This document shows, one piece after another, positions 32,173 to 47,500 of a DNA stretch of 47,500 nucleotides (position 1 is the stretch's first letter; the number at the start of each line of letters is the position of its first letter). The DNA lies in assembly GCA_012295275.1 (NCBI GenBank), contig CM022671.1, positions 4,386,565 to 4,434,064 of the forward strand, given 5' to 3'. Source of the DNA: Chrysomallon squamiferum (taxonomy: Eukaryota > Mollusca > Gastropoda > Neomphalida > Peltospiridae). The notes under the pieces were generated by a model, which had not been told where the DNA came from, searched no databases, and saw only the letters and a list, made by a program, of their open reading frames with translations. Position numbers and translations under genes: made by a program.

Positions 32173-32820
32173 ATATTAAACAAAAACAATAACAAACTTG
32201 TATGGCTATCAGGCTTGCTCAATTTTTTTTTTTTAATTTTTTTTTGGTCCTCTCTTATATGAAGAAACAATCTAGTAAAAAAAAAAAAATAAAATATAAA
32301 TAAAAAAAAATTAATTAAAAAAATTTAACAATAGCCAACACTCCACCAATCAACATAACCAAGCCATCATCAGACTAGCGCCATCTTCTTTCATTTTATT
32401 TGTAGAGGTCAGTACTATTTATCTGCCCTTGAAGATCACCAATACGGGTGACGTAGATAACATTTTTACGATTCCCTAGCCAATCTGACATCCATCAGTA
32501 TATTTGTATTTTTGATTTTTTTTTTAAGTGGATGCCAAGAACAATAGAATTGTGGGAGAGATTAAGATTAGGGTTGGATTTAAACTGATCTATAAGTTCA
32601 AGTTTGAAACAAAATCCTGCAAACATAGATCAGATACATGTTTTATTTAAAAGTCTACAGAATAAAGCTAAGATGGGTAGTAGACAGAAACTAAAGATAT
32701 ACATAAAAGTATATTTTGTATTATTTTTGACCAACTTGGATCAGGAGTAAATTCTCCAGTTCAGAAATAAAATAACTATTTTTTTGTTTTGTGGCCTTAA
32801 ATAAAAATAACTACTTTGTA
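31321..32820. repeat. Diverged inverted duplication, 410-bp arms
   Basis: The left arm 31321-31731 and the right arm 32411-32820 are reverse complements over their whole length with moderate divergence. Shared blocks include TTATCTACGTCACCC, ACAAATATACTGATGGATGT, TCCCACAATTCT and TTTGCAGGATTTTGTTT. The spacer of about 680 bp is unrelated AT-rich DNA with (AAAT)n at 32120-32175. No open frame is conserved between the arms, so a non-coding dispersed repeat or fold-back element is likely. Confidence 0.85.
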
Positions 32821-33094
32821 AAAAACAGAAATAACAAAAAAATCAAAAAAAAAATCCCCAAAAAAAAAAAAAAAAAAATAACAAAAACAATAAAAACAAA
32901 CAATAAAAAAAAAAAAAAAAAAAAAGGACTTTACACAGAATAAAGAGTTCATTCTTTTTAAAAATAAAAACATAAGGCATAGACACATACGGGAAGGAAA
33001 CACAAATACGAATTCAATTGAAACATATATTGTTTATATTAATATTTTTAAAAAATGCAGACGCAGATACACACACGTAGACAGACAGACAGAC

Positions 33095-33353
<259 letters not shown>

Positions 33354-33355
<2 letters not shown>

Positions 33356-34333
33356 GATAAAGAAAGAAAAACTACACTCCAAAACAAAACAAAAACAAAT
33401 AAGTAAAACTAATAATAATAAAGAAAAAGGCTTTGAAATTGAACAAGTTTATTCTCCGATTCCAAAAATGTACAAATCTCGGTTATTTATCTCGGACACC
33501 AGACGACTTTTGCAACAACTCGGAAAATTCACATGTCCAGCGAACAAACAACTCGGCTCCTGCCTCGCTTCGATTAATTCCTTTTTCGTGTAGATATAAA
33601 AATCTGGCTCTCTGCGGAAAATGGAGGAAAGTGTGTACACAGAAGATACTGCCGCCATTGGCAGATGTAGAGACGTATGTGTGATGAACTTTTGCTTGAA
33701 GTACTCTGCAATTGATCGAGTTTTTCTAAAAGTTTTAAGTCCTTCCAGAAAAAAGGATTAGAAAATACCAAGGTAAAAAAAAAAAAATAATAATAAATAA
33801 CAATAATTAAAAAAATATATAAATAATAATAATAATAATAAAAAAAAAATTATGTTCTTAAAATGTTTTTGTGTTTTATAGTCATGTAAGAAAATTATAT
33901 AAAATTTACAATTCAAAATAATTTTCACAAGATTCCTATAAAATAATATAAAATCAAATTTAAATATATTTTTTTTTTTTGCGAAAAATCTCTCTCTCTC
34001 TCGCTCGCTCCATCTCTCAGCTTTTAAGGCATTTCTATATTATTTATATTTCGAAAATAAATGCTAATGTTAATATTGTTATTATTACTATTACTACTAC
34101 TACTTACTGCATTTACATCTACTACTACTACTACTACTACGACTATTAATACTGCTGTTACTACCATTACAGCTGCTACTGCAAGTAATCCCTATTAATA
34201 ATGTAACGATAAAGTAAAAAACAACAACAGAAAAAAAACCCAATAAAATAAAATAAAAAAACACGAAAACAAAAGCAAATACCATTAAGATGATGATAAC
34301 AATAACAACAACGACAATAGCAACAGCAACAAC

Positions 34334-34379
<46 letters not shown>

Positions 34380-35150
34380 AAAGAAAAAAACGTAGGTAAA
34401 GAAAAAAACTCTTGATTCTCAAACTTTGTAAACGTTGCAAAACAACGTCATCGAAAAATTATACACAACTAACACATGGTACGCACGGACTTTGTGCACA
34501 TTCAGCTGAATATCAACACCGTGTACAACGCCTTCACGAAGTCATATTGACCATAAGGGAAGGTGTTTACATGCTTAGTTAGGTTGTATTGCAAGGCGCA
34601 TGCAGAACGTGCCAGTATGAGCATTTTTTTTTAGTCTTGTTATAGCAACTGCAAAACAGCCAAAGCCTTGCATATAGATAAATATTTAAAATACTTTGAC
34701 CTTTGTTGTATGCCTTAATTTTTTTTACGTGTCACTCTAAGAAGTAGACAAAACGTAGAAAAAAAAAAAAAAAAAAAAAAAAAATAATAATAAAAAAAAA
34801 AAAAAAAAAAAAAAGAATAAATCAATATTAAAACAATACACTATAAACTGTCACTGACGACAAGCTGTCCACATTCCGGACATCGTCCGGTGAAGTGACG
34901 TCACGCTAAACATATATTCCTCGGACACAGACAAACACAGTGATGTGCTAACGAACTATCACAACAGTCTTGGACAAACAGGATTAAGAGATAAACACAG
35001 GATTAAGAGATAAACTCCAGTGTTTCGATATACACACAGATAACAAATGTGGTTTAATGGGGGTTAGAGTGCATGCTTGCTATTATTACTAAAGTATTTT
35101 TTTTTTTTAAATTATAGTTACCTCATCTGTGAATGTGTGTCGAGTAGTGC
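33354..35150. other. No supported gene; one open frame from an ATGGCGG start
   Basis: A GC-richer patch at 33440-33680 contains, on the minus strand, ATGGCGGCAGT at 33658 opening a 69-residue frame (MAAVSSVYTLSSIFRREPDF...) that ends near 33449. It resembles no family I know. The rest is AT-rich with A runs at 34338-34372 and 34758-34814. Confidence 0.25.
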
Positions 35151-35236
35151 GTGTGAGTGTGTGTGTGTGTGTGTAGTATGTGCGTAAGTGTGTCTGTGTC
35201 TGGGTGCATGTATATGTATGTGTGTGTATGGATCAA

Positions 35237-35356
35237 GCAGTCTATCTATCTTCTATCTATCCATCCATCCATCCATCCATCCATCCATCCATCTATCTGT
35301 CTATCTATCTATCTATCTATCTTCTATCTATCCATCTATCCATCTATCTATGTATA

Positions 35357-35420
<64 letters not shown>

Positions 35421-35454
35421 AGTCTATTAGTCTATCAATCTATCAATATATCTG

Positions 35455-35485
<31 letters not shown>

Positions 35486-35490
35486 TTGTG
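35237..35490. repeat. (TATC)n/(CCAT)n tetranucleotide array
   Basis: Alternating blocks of TATC and CCAT repeats with occasional point changes, about 250 bp. Its three reading frames give long Ile/Tyr/Leu/Ser frames that are artefacts. Confidence 0.95.
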
Positions 35491-35559
35491 CGTGTGTTTC
35501 TTTCTTAGTGTGAATATTTTTTACTAATTGTCAAAATGTAAAAATCACTCCTCACTCTT

Positions 35560-36040
35560 TCCCTAATCATCTAACACACGAACACTAACACAGTTTTGGG
35601 CAAACAATTCATTATCCTAATATACGTGCCCAGCACAGGCGTACCTGAACCCTCTGTACCAGCAAGGATGTATCAGACAAACACTCCACCTGCTCACAAC
35701 AAAGACTTCACTTCGCCAAGTCCGGTAAAAATGAATTTTGTTTCGACTCGCGGTCGCTCTGCAAACAAAACATTTTAAAAGCTCGTTTTTTACTTCATGT
35801 GAATAATCTCCGTGATTTTCACAGATCTTGGGCTTAACACTGACAGGTTTCTCCGTCAACTCTGGGGTAATCCTGGATAAACAGGTTTTATGAACTTCAC
35901 AGCAAAAAACGGATCGAGTGGCGTAGTCGTTTCACGCGTTATGGTTAGAATGGGCGATTATTCAAAAAACAAAGAGAAAACTAGCGTCATGTTATTTGTC
36001 TCAGTTTTCTTAATTAACTGTCCTTTGTTACTGTGTGTAT
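35560..36040. other. GC-richer unique segment, no gene recognised
   Basis: Less AT-rich than its surroundings. The minus frame 35859-35617 contains TTTGTTTGCAG followed by an open stretch, but the residues (Cys/Trp/Arg-rich) resemble no family I know. It could be an old repeat or a 5' exon. Confidence 0.25.
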
Positions 36041-36050
36041 ATCTCTTGTT

Positions 36051-36052
<2 letters not shown>

Positions 36053-36127
<75 letters not shown>
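36053..36127. repeat. (CT)n microsatellite
   Basis: A pure CT run of about 75 bp, flanked on the right by CTGTATCTATA. Confidence 0.95.
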
Positions 36128-36131
<4 letters not shown>

Positions 36132-36570
36132 CTATATATCTCTGTCTGTATCTCACTCAATCAACTATTTGCAGTAAAAACAAATTATTTTCAGACACAT
36201 TACGAAAACACGATTAAAAAATCTTTCAAGAATGTCAAACTACATTGAGAAAACAAAATGCAAATATAACACTACTTCTCAAAACAAATTAAAATCGTCA
36301 AAATTACATTTGTTTTATTTTCTTTTTTAAAATCGTTATAAATATTTCTCACTTTTATCTTTAAAAATTTAATTTAAAAAAAAAAAAAATAATAATGAGA
36401 AAGTAAATGACTCAAGCTGTCAAACTGACAGAAGTACAAATTTACACTGAAAAATATTTTTTGGAAATTTTATTTATTTTTCGCGTGAAAATGTCTTCAG
36501 TTGTATTCTTGTATTGAAACAGATGCAGGAGAGAATCCAGCGAGATGGATAAGGAGAATTTTGAAACAGA

Positions 36571-36996
<426 letters not shown>

Positions 36997-36997
36997 A

Positions 36998-39207
<2,210 letters not shown>

Positions 39208-39291
39208 AAGATATAAGAGAAAGAAAAGAATTCATAATTTCATTCTTTCTTTTATTCGATGATGATTTTCTTCTTTTAAAGAAACAATCAA

Positions 39292-39327
<36 letters not shown>

Positions 39328-39350
39328 GATTCAGAACAAAAATCTCCGTC

Positions 39351-39389
<39 letters not shown>

Positions 39390-39392
<3 letters not shown>

Positions 39393-39780
39393 AAAGGAAA
39401 AGAACACGTCGAGGTAGTTGCTCATCAAATCCAGCAGGAAGGAAGCCGCCGTCGTTGTTGTAACCAAAACTGTCCACGACCCTCCAGAAATATGACACTG
39501 GTTTTAGCAGCGGGACGAGAAGGGCGGAGGGGCAGATAACTCGCAATGCGTCACCTGCCTGCTACGTCTGAGAAATTCGACTCGGCGAAAACGAGGCAGT
39601 ATCATCTGTTGGCTGAGAGGCAATGAAGACGCCATTTTCCTGTTCTCACTATGTGAGATGTGTTGTCTGTGAGATTAAATGTCAAGTCACAGTTGTCCGG
39701 CACACATTCGAGATTTCAACACGGAACAAAACTTTTAACACGATGCGTCGTTCCGCCATTTTGAAAATTCCAATGGGGGG
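39390..39780 (-). promoter_or_regulatory. GC-rich island, possible first exon on the minus strand
   Basis: A CpG-containing patch in otherwise AT-rich DNA. On the minus strand it has two ATGs in strong context: AAAATGGCGG near 39763, with a short frame, and AAAATGGCGT with the ATG at 39635, opening 27 codons (MASSLPLSQQMILPRFRRVE and seven more) that end in phase 0 at CAG before GTGACG (donor at 39554). I cannot find a matching downstream exon. It is a candidate promoter and first exon only. Confidence 0.3.
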
Positions 39781-39902
39781 GGGGAAAAAAATGGAGACCT
39801 TGTTTGAAGGTTGAAAGAGCTTGAATTTGGTCTTTTTTTTTTTTTTTTCATTTCATTTTTTTTTTTTAAACGCCAGCCAGTAATATCAAAAATAACACAA
39901 AA

Positions 39903-39903
<1 letters not shown>

Positions 39904-39941
<38 letters not shown>

Positions 39942-39966
39942 CACACACACACACACACATACACAC
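39904..39966. repeat. (CA)n microsatellite
   Basis: A CA run with a single-base slip in the middle (CACAACAC). Confidence 0.95.
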
Positions 39967-40730
39967 GTAATCACTAAATAGTGTCATATTATGATAATTT
40001 GGTAAACATTTTACATTTTCAGGCACTGATAAAAATAATATAGCTTTCTGACAAATTACTTGTTATTTACATATATATCTATTGTTCAAAAATACTAATT
40101 TAATGTTTAATTGCTGATTTAAATCATAAAACCATTGTGAGAAAGGTTTTCACTTAAAAAATAACAAATAAAAAGAGAAAGGGAGGGAGAGAGATGTATG
40201 AATGGATACACATACACAAAGATTTACAAACATCATACATTATATTAGAAAATTACAAAAACAACAACAATAAAATTATACAGCAAAACAATTGATTCTT
40301 CTTGTTTAGTCTAACATTTTACTTCATTTTAAAATATTATTTACAGTAATATGGGACATTTGCTAAACAAGAAACTTATAAATTAATAAATAAATAAATA
40401 AATAAAACAACTGAACGAGTCATGGTGATCACTATAGAATTTTAAAAAGTTTTTAATTTAACTATAAATAAAAATAAAACAACATATACATTGCAATACA
40501 AGAACTAAATTCTTATAAAAAAATATAATCAATGTGTAATTCAACTGTTGTTCACAAAATTTATTTCGTAAATTAAATTATTAAAGTAACTACTGTCGCA
40601 TAACTATTGGTATTTTTTAATTTTAATTCGATACTGCACCGATATTAAATTATAAACTATTAAAAATCGTGTCTAGTTTAAGGTTTGGGTTTCTGAGCGA
40701 GATCTGTTTGAAATAATTAATTTATTATTA

Positions 40731-40761
<31 letters not shown>

Positions 40762-41378
40762 TTTATTTAATTTTAATCAGGAGAGCAAACGGGAAAGCCT
40801 TTTATAAATTTTTATATTTAAATTCACAACAGAAAGATTTTCAAATGGTGCAAAACGTAGTCTTCGCTTACAGAAAAAAAATCCGTATGAAAATTTTCCG
40901 AATAAAGTACATTTTTACCAAAGGAATATTGAGTTTAATCAAAAGATCAGTTACAAATTTACTTTAATCTTCTATTTTTTCCAAAGAAAATATTTCAAAA
41001 CAAATAACCTGGACTGTGGTTGTAGTTTACCGTGATATGCCGCAAAAGTGCGGTTTCGGCCAATGTAAACCCGTGAAGTACCGCTCTGGTGCCAAGTCTT
41101 TGACAGAACTAGCTCTGAAATGTATTAATGGATTTTAAAACGTGAGATGTTGCCATGGAAATCGTTTTCGTCAATTTGAAGTGGGATTGAAGTCTTATGC
41201 TGCTTGTTACCATGGTAATTCTTTGAGCCTGGAATCTGGATAATATGTTTAATACTTTAATAACCAAGTGCGACCCCGAAAAGTTTTTTCTTTTCCGTGT
41301 CCAAAACAAATAAAAACCGTGCCACATAATTTTATATACAAACAAACTAATCTATCATTTCATATCTGTGTTAACGGA

Positions 41379-41380
<2 letters not shown>
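39967..41380. other. AT-rich; one short Cys-containing frame
   Basis: Mostly A/T runs and (TTA)n/(TTTA)n at 40724-40768. A more balanced patch at 41000-41280 contains a 33-codon plus-strand frame from ATG at 41037 to TAA at 41138, MPQKCGFGQCKPVKYRSGAK and 13 more residues. It is unrecognised and could be a peptide fragment, a short exon or chance. Confidence 0.25.
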
Positions 41381-41469
<89 letters not shown>

Positions 41470-41888
41470 TCACTCTGTCTTTCTCTCGCACGCACTTTGT
41501 ATGCATCTCTCTCTGATTTTCAATCTTCCTCTCTCTTTCGCTTTCTCATAATTCTCGACAATTCTTCAACAGCCACTTATGTATGTATTATTCTACATTT
41601 TCGACAGTTGCTGTTATTTTACCCCTGCCTATACAATTCTGGATCGGCCCCTGATCGCCCATCGCTTGCATAGTTACTATTTTGTGTTTAAAAATTCACA
41701 AACAACAGTCTTAAATGTTGTTAAATTTTGAAAGCGGTGGTTTAATTTCAGTGGGAATTCTTTGCCACGAGAAATGCAACAGCCGATAAGTTACAGTTCT
41801 GGTGTAATATTTAATATCTCTTCTGTAATTGTTTTTGTTGACTGAAATTAAATTCTCCAGCTTCTTTTAGTTCTGTGGTTAAACAGCT
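41381..41888 (+). repeat. Dispersed repeat, copy 1: (CT)n plus about 380 bp of unique arm
   Basis: (CT)n at 41381-41467 leads into a segment (about 41505-41888) that recurs in reverse orientation at 45709-46068, where it again abuts the same dinucleotide array. Conserved blocks include TTTCGCTTTCTCATAATT, CGCCCATCGCTTGC, TTAAATGTTGTTAAATTTTG and GTGGGAATTCTTTGCCACGA. The left copy then passes into TATC/TCTG repeats. It looks like a dispersed repeat that carries its own microsatellites. Confidence 0.85.
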
Positions 41889-44122
41889 ATCTATCTGTCT
41901 GCCTGCTTGCCTTTCTGCCTAATTGTACTTAAATACCTTCTACCTTTCTATTTAATCTATCTATAATATATGTCTATCTATCTTATCTATCTATATATCT
42001 CTGTCGTCTGTCTGTCTGTTTTTTTCTTTCTTACTTTCTCACAAGCTGCGAGAAAAGACAAACCGATTGCGTAATGAACAGTGAGTTACAAGATCAGTTC
42101 TGCTTATGCGTCAAAACAATAAATAAATATGTTTAACAAATTACACCACGATTTGATATTTACACTGATACATCTCACATTTATAATTTTTATATCAGTG
42201 ATCCAGCTTACCTTCACCAGATGCTCTAACCACTGGTCTAGCTCACTTCTTCAGTGCACTGGTACTAATGAGAATACAGAGGCAGGATCGTGATTACGTC
42301 ACGAACTAAAACTGTCTGGATCTATTTTAACACGATTACTTGTTCTGGTTCTGAAGAATCCCTCGAACATCTCGGATGATAGAAAGTCTACGCGAAGTGC
42401 AAGATTCCAAACCATTTCTCAGATTCTACAGATCTTTTCCCTTTCGGATGTTTCCGTGTTCAAATCCCTGTTCCGTAAAAACACTTTTTTTTTTTTTTTT
42501 TTTTTTCTTGATCGCTGGTTTTTTCTTCCTTTCGTTTTCAAATCTTTTCTTCTTCTTCTTCTTTTTTTGTTTGGTTTATTTTGTTTATATGATTGTGGTG
42601 ATATATGGATGTGTTTCACTCATTTTAAAATTATGACGGCACTGAAATTTATTATTATTATTATTATTATTATTTTAAAACAGTTTGAAGATTTCGTAAA
42701 TTGAATATTGGTGAAGATATATTCAGTCGTTAAAACTGAAGTCTACTTTCAAAGTTTTGTATTTTTTATTAAATTTCAAACTGAATTCGCTTTAATAGAA
42801 ATATGTTTTGTATAAAAATAAATAGTTTTCATTCTTTAGATTTTTCTAGTTTGAAAATCCTTACAAAATCTATTTACTACAACGTTTTATTGTCATGAAT
42901 TTATTCCTGTTTTTATTATTACTGTTGATATTGTTATTATTACTATTACTTTTACTATCACATTATTATTATTATTATTATGAACAATGTGCAATATCTT
43001 CATCACTTCTTGACTTTACAAGATTTATTTTAATTCTTTACCAAAAACGAATCTCTTTATCGAATTTTCTGTTCTGAAAAACACAAAAATCTTGTTGACA
43101 AGAAAAAAAGGACATTACTGAAATGGTAGTAGAAATTCTAGTCCTAAAAGGTTTGTTGATTTGGCAGTTGTTAAGTGACCTTTGGACACTGTGGGCAGGG
43201 GCTGACCTTGGGTCATTGGTAATCAATTCTCAATGAATGTATTTTGAACACGGAGAGATAACCGTGGGTAAGGTATGTTTGTCTCAAAATATTTTTTTCA
43301 GAGAAATTCTTTTTTTTCTTTCTTTCCCCCACGCCCCTAAAGCTAATCTCGCGTATAGGAAATATTTAGATTTGAAACGACAAGGAAATTTTTAATGTTG
43401 TTATTTATTTATTTTTAAAAATAATAAAAAATAGTACCATTTTCTAATTATTAACTTCTATATCTGTTTCTTTTTCTGTTTCTGCCTTTATGCCTAACTT
43501 GCTACGTCTTAATAAAGCATGCTTATTTGCCTATGTTCATATTTACTTACCTGTTTTGAAAATTAATAAAATGAAATAAAATGATAAAGAGGGTAAATAA
43601 TAATAAACACAATTATCAGAAGAACAAGAACATGATTAAGATAACAATAATAATAATAATAATAATAAAGAATTATTTAAATTAATAATAAAATGAATTA
43701 AAAGAAAACTTTATTATAAACAAAAAATCAGAAAAAATAGAAAAATAAATTAAATATGAAAGATTGTTTAAAAAGGATTATTCATAAAATATAAATAATA
43801 CAGATTAAAATAATAAATTAAAGCATTAATTACAAAATAGTAAAATAATAATAAAAAATTAAATACTATGATAGCCTATATAATTTACAAATCGGTAGAA
43901 ATAAATATATTCTTTAATCAAAAAAAAAAACAAAAAACTATTCCTTTACTTTTTCTTTTCCCCCTTCACATTCATTTAAACTTATTTTAATTCTTTAAAA
44001 TAGAAGCTTTATCTTTTTAATTTTTTTTTTGTTTTTTTTCAAAACCACAAGTTTCAGTTTTCGTTTTAACGGCGTCATTTTAAAAATACAGGTCACATGA
44101 TACAAAAAAAACAAATAAAAAA

Positions 44123-44163
<41 letters not shown>

Positions 44164-44631
44164 AATAAAATAAAAATAAAAAGAGATACTGTTATTGGTA
44201 CATTATGACTTTTAAATTCAGCATGTTGTTCAAATATATTAAAATTTTTGTCACTGTTAGAATTTCTGACGAAAATTGTTTTAATTTCAATGAAGTCAGT
44301 TTAAACATAAAGTCACGTGGTACACCACGGATAATAAACAGATGTAGTTGTGTGTAACGATTTTTATGTTCAATGTATTATTCAAATATATTTACATTTT
44401 TATCATGTTTTGCATAGTGAAAATTTAACATGAGAACTGGGTTTCCGGTGACATCGTGATGGTTTCAGAAAACAACTGCGGCGCATGCGCCAAACGAATC
44501 AACTACAGCAACGACAATATTGAAAAAAAAAAAAAAAAAAAAAATGAAATGAAATAAAAGAGTTAATTAATACATTAGCAAATCAGTCAGTTAATAAGTA
44601 AATTAAAATAAATAAATAAATTATATATATG

Positions 44632-44634
<3 letters not shown>
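41889..44634. other. No gene; one degenerate tRNA-like head
   Basis: On the minus strand at about 42254-42215, GTGAGCTAGACCAGTGGTTA followed by GAGCATCTGG resembles the 5' end and A box of a tRNA or tRNA-derived SINE, but no intact B box or acceptor stem follows. The rest is AT-rich with (TTA)n at 42649-42674 and (AAAT)n at 44128-44163. Confidence 0.3.

Positions 44635-44728
<94 letters not shown>
44635..44728. repeat. (GT)n-(GA)n compound microsatellite
   Basis: (GT)n changes directly to (GA)n at about 44679. Confidence 0.95.
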
Positions 44729-44730
<2 letters not shown>

Positions 44731-45602
44731 AATGAAAGAGAGAGAAAAACATACACCAAAAAAAAAAAAGAAAAAAAGAAAATAAAAAAAAAAAAAAAAA
44801 AAATATATATTAAAATAAACAAATCAAAACAACAAAAAAATGTATATGAAAATAAACATGATGTGATTTGATATGTTTAGATATGAAATGCTCTAGTATG
44901 TATGATACCACTTTAGTTTATTACACTCGTACTGTATTTTAACATGCTGCCTTTGAACTGCGAAACATCACAATCCATTACATTGCATACTATCATCTAT
45001 TACATTAACAGTCAAAATATTTCGAGGTATCACCAAGAACATCATAATTATTTCACACAAAACATAATAATACCTCGCTCCAACATTTCATTACAAAAAT
45101 TCGTAAAGCGCCACATCTGTCTTCCATTTTGTATATTCTGTGCTGTTTACTCTCGCCTGCGCACCGAGGTATAGTACACGAAAAAAAGGCAAATAAACAC
45201 GGCTGATACAGTATGCATAACATTTTAGTTCAAATTAGCTAAAAGTGAGAAAATAACGATTTTAAATTCACCGCGTGTCAGTTCTAAATGTTTCAAACGT
45301 CGTTGTCGATATTTGCATCTATTTATTAAAATGTAGTTTGTTCAGTGTTTGAAATGAGGGGGGTTCTTGGTTAGAGCGCACGTCTAAAGTATGACAGTTA
45401 TAAAATAACTGTAGAGTTTTATGGTTTGTGGTTATATAAACATGGAGGTAAACGCACGTACATTATAAAATAACTGTAGACACATACACATTACATACAT
45501 ACATGTATGTACATACATATACATACACATATATAAATATATATACATACATACACGCATGTACATACCAACAACAAATACATATCTACCATATATACAA
45601 TC
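44729..45602. other. No gene seen
   Basis: A-rich at the left, then moderately unique sequence. TTGGTTAGAGCGCACG at 45369 is faintly tRNA-like. From 45480 it becomes TACATA-rich. Confidence 0.35.
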
Positions 45603-45686
45603 CATACATACATACATACATACATACATACATACATACATACATACATACATACATACATACATACATACATACATACATACATA
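45603..45686. repeat. (CATA)n tetranucleotide array
   Basis: A pure run of more than 80 bp, adjoining the outer end of dispersed-repeat copy 2. Confidence 0.95.
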
Positions 45687-45708
45687 AAATACTGTGGATC
45701 CCAGACAA

Positions 45709-47500
<1,792 letters not shown>

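Noticed and set aside
35157-35527. Ile/Tyr/Ser-rich membrane-protein-like frames
   Set aside because: Translations of the TATC tetranucleotide array.
42210-42260. A tRNA gene on the minus strand
   Set aside because: The A-box-like head is not followed by a B box or a closing acceptor stem; at most a SINE remnant.

Overview
This window looks like nuclear DNA from an invertebrate animal, most likely a mollusc or another lophotrochozoan. It is strongly AT-rich, crowded with microsatellites, and holds a few small spliced genes with GT-AG introns of about 0.5 to 2 kb. The gene content fits: a Rab43-type GTPase, a THAP-domain protein, a universal-stress-protein (USP) family member and a small cysteine-rich membrane protein. 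There are no operons, CRISPR arrays, phage genes or rRNA genes. Most open frames here are translations of simple repeats, not genes.

Layout. At 1580-3788 (minus strand) lie the first two coding exons of a USP-like gene; the rest probably lies left of the window. From 3.8 to 14.1 kb there is no convincing gene, only AT-rich DNA, microsatellites and a 25-bp minisatellite. At 14178-17034 (minus) is a complete four-exon Rab43-like gene. Its start codon is about 510 bp from that of a THAP-domain gene on the plus strand (17547-19926, two exons), so the pair is divergently arranged around a shared promoter interval. At 22323-26153 (plus) is a four-exon gene for a small type I membrane protein with a six-cysteine ectodomain in the style of the Shisa/WBP1/VOPP1 (STMC6) group; an extra phase-compatible terminal exon may lie at 29260-29366. 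From 29.4 kb to the end I find no gene I can defend. That part holds (CT)n/(GA)n arrays, a 30-bp minisatellite (mostly just upstream, 26.6-27.2 kb), two diverged inverted duplications (31.3/32.8 kb and 41.4/46.2 kb) and a few GC-richer islands that could be first exons or promoters.

The most interesting item is the THAP protein. Behind its N-terminal zinc-finger domain it carries a tandem array of 21-residue units, most containing I-K-Q-E, the SUMOylation consensus psi-K-x-E, followed by a short leucine zipper. This suggests a DNA-binding protein built as a multi-site SUMO acceptor. The four genes share no evident pathway; the only arrangement suggesting co-regulation is the Rab43/THAP head-to-head pair. 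All splice models were made by eye from frame, phase and GT-AG signals, without transcript or database support.
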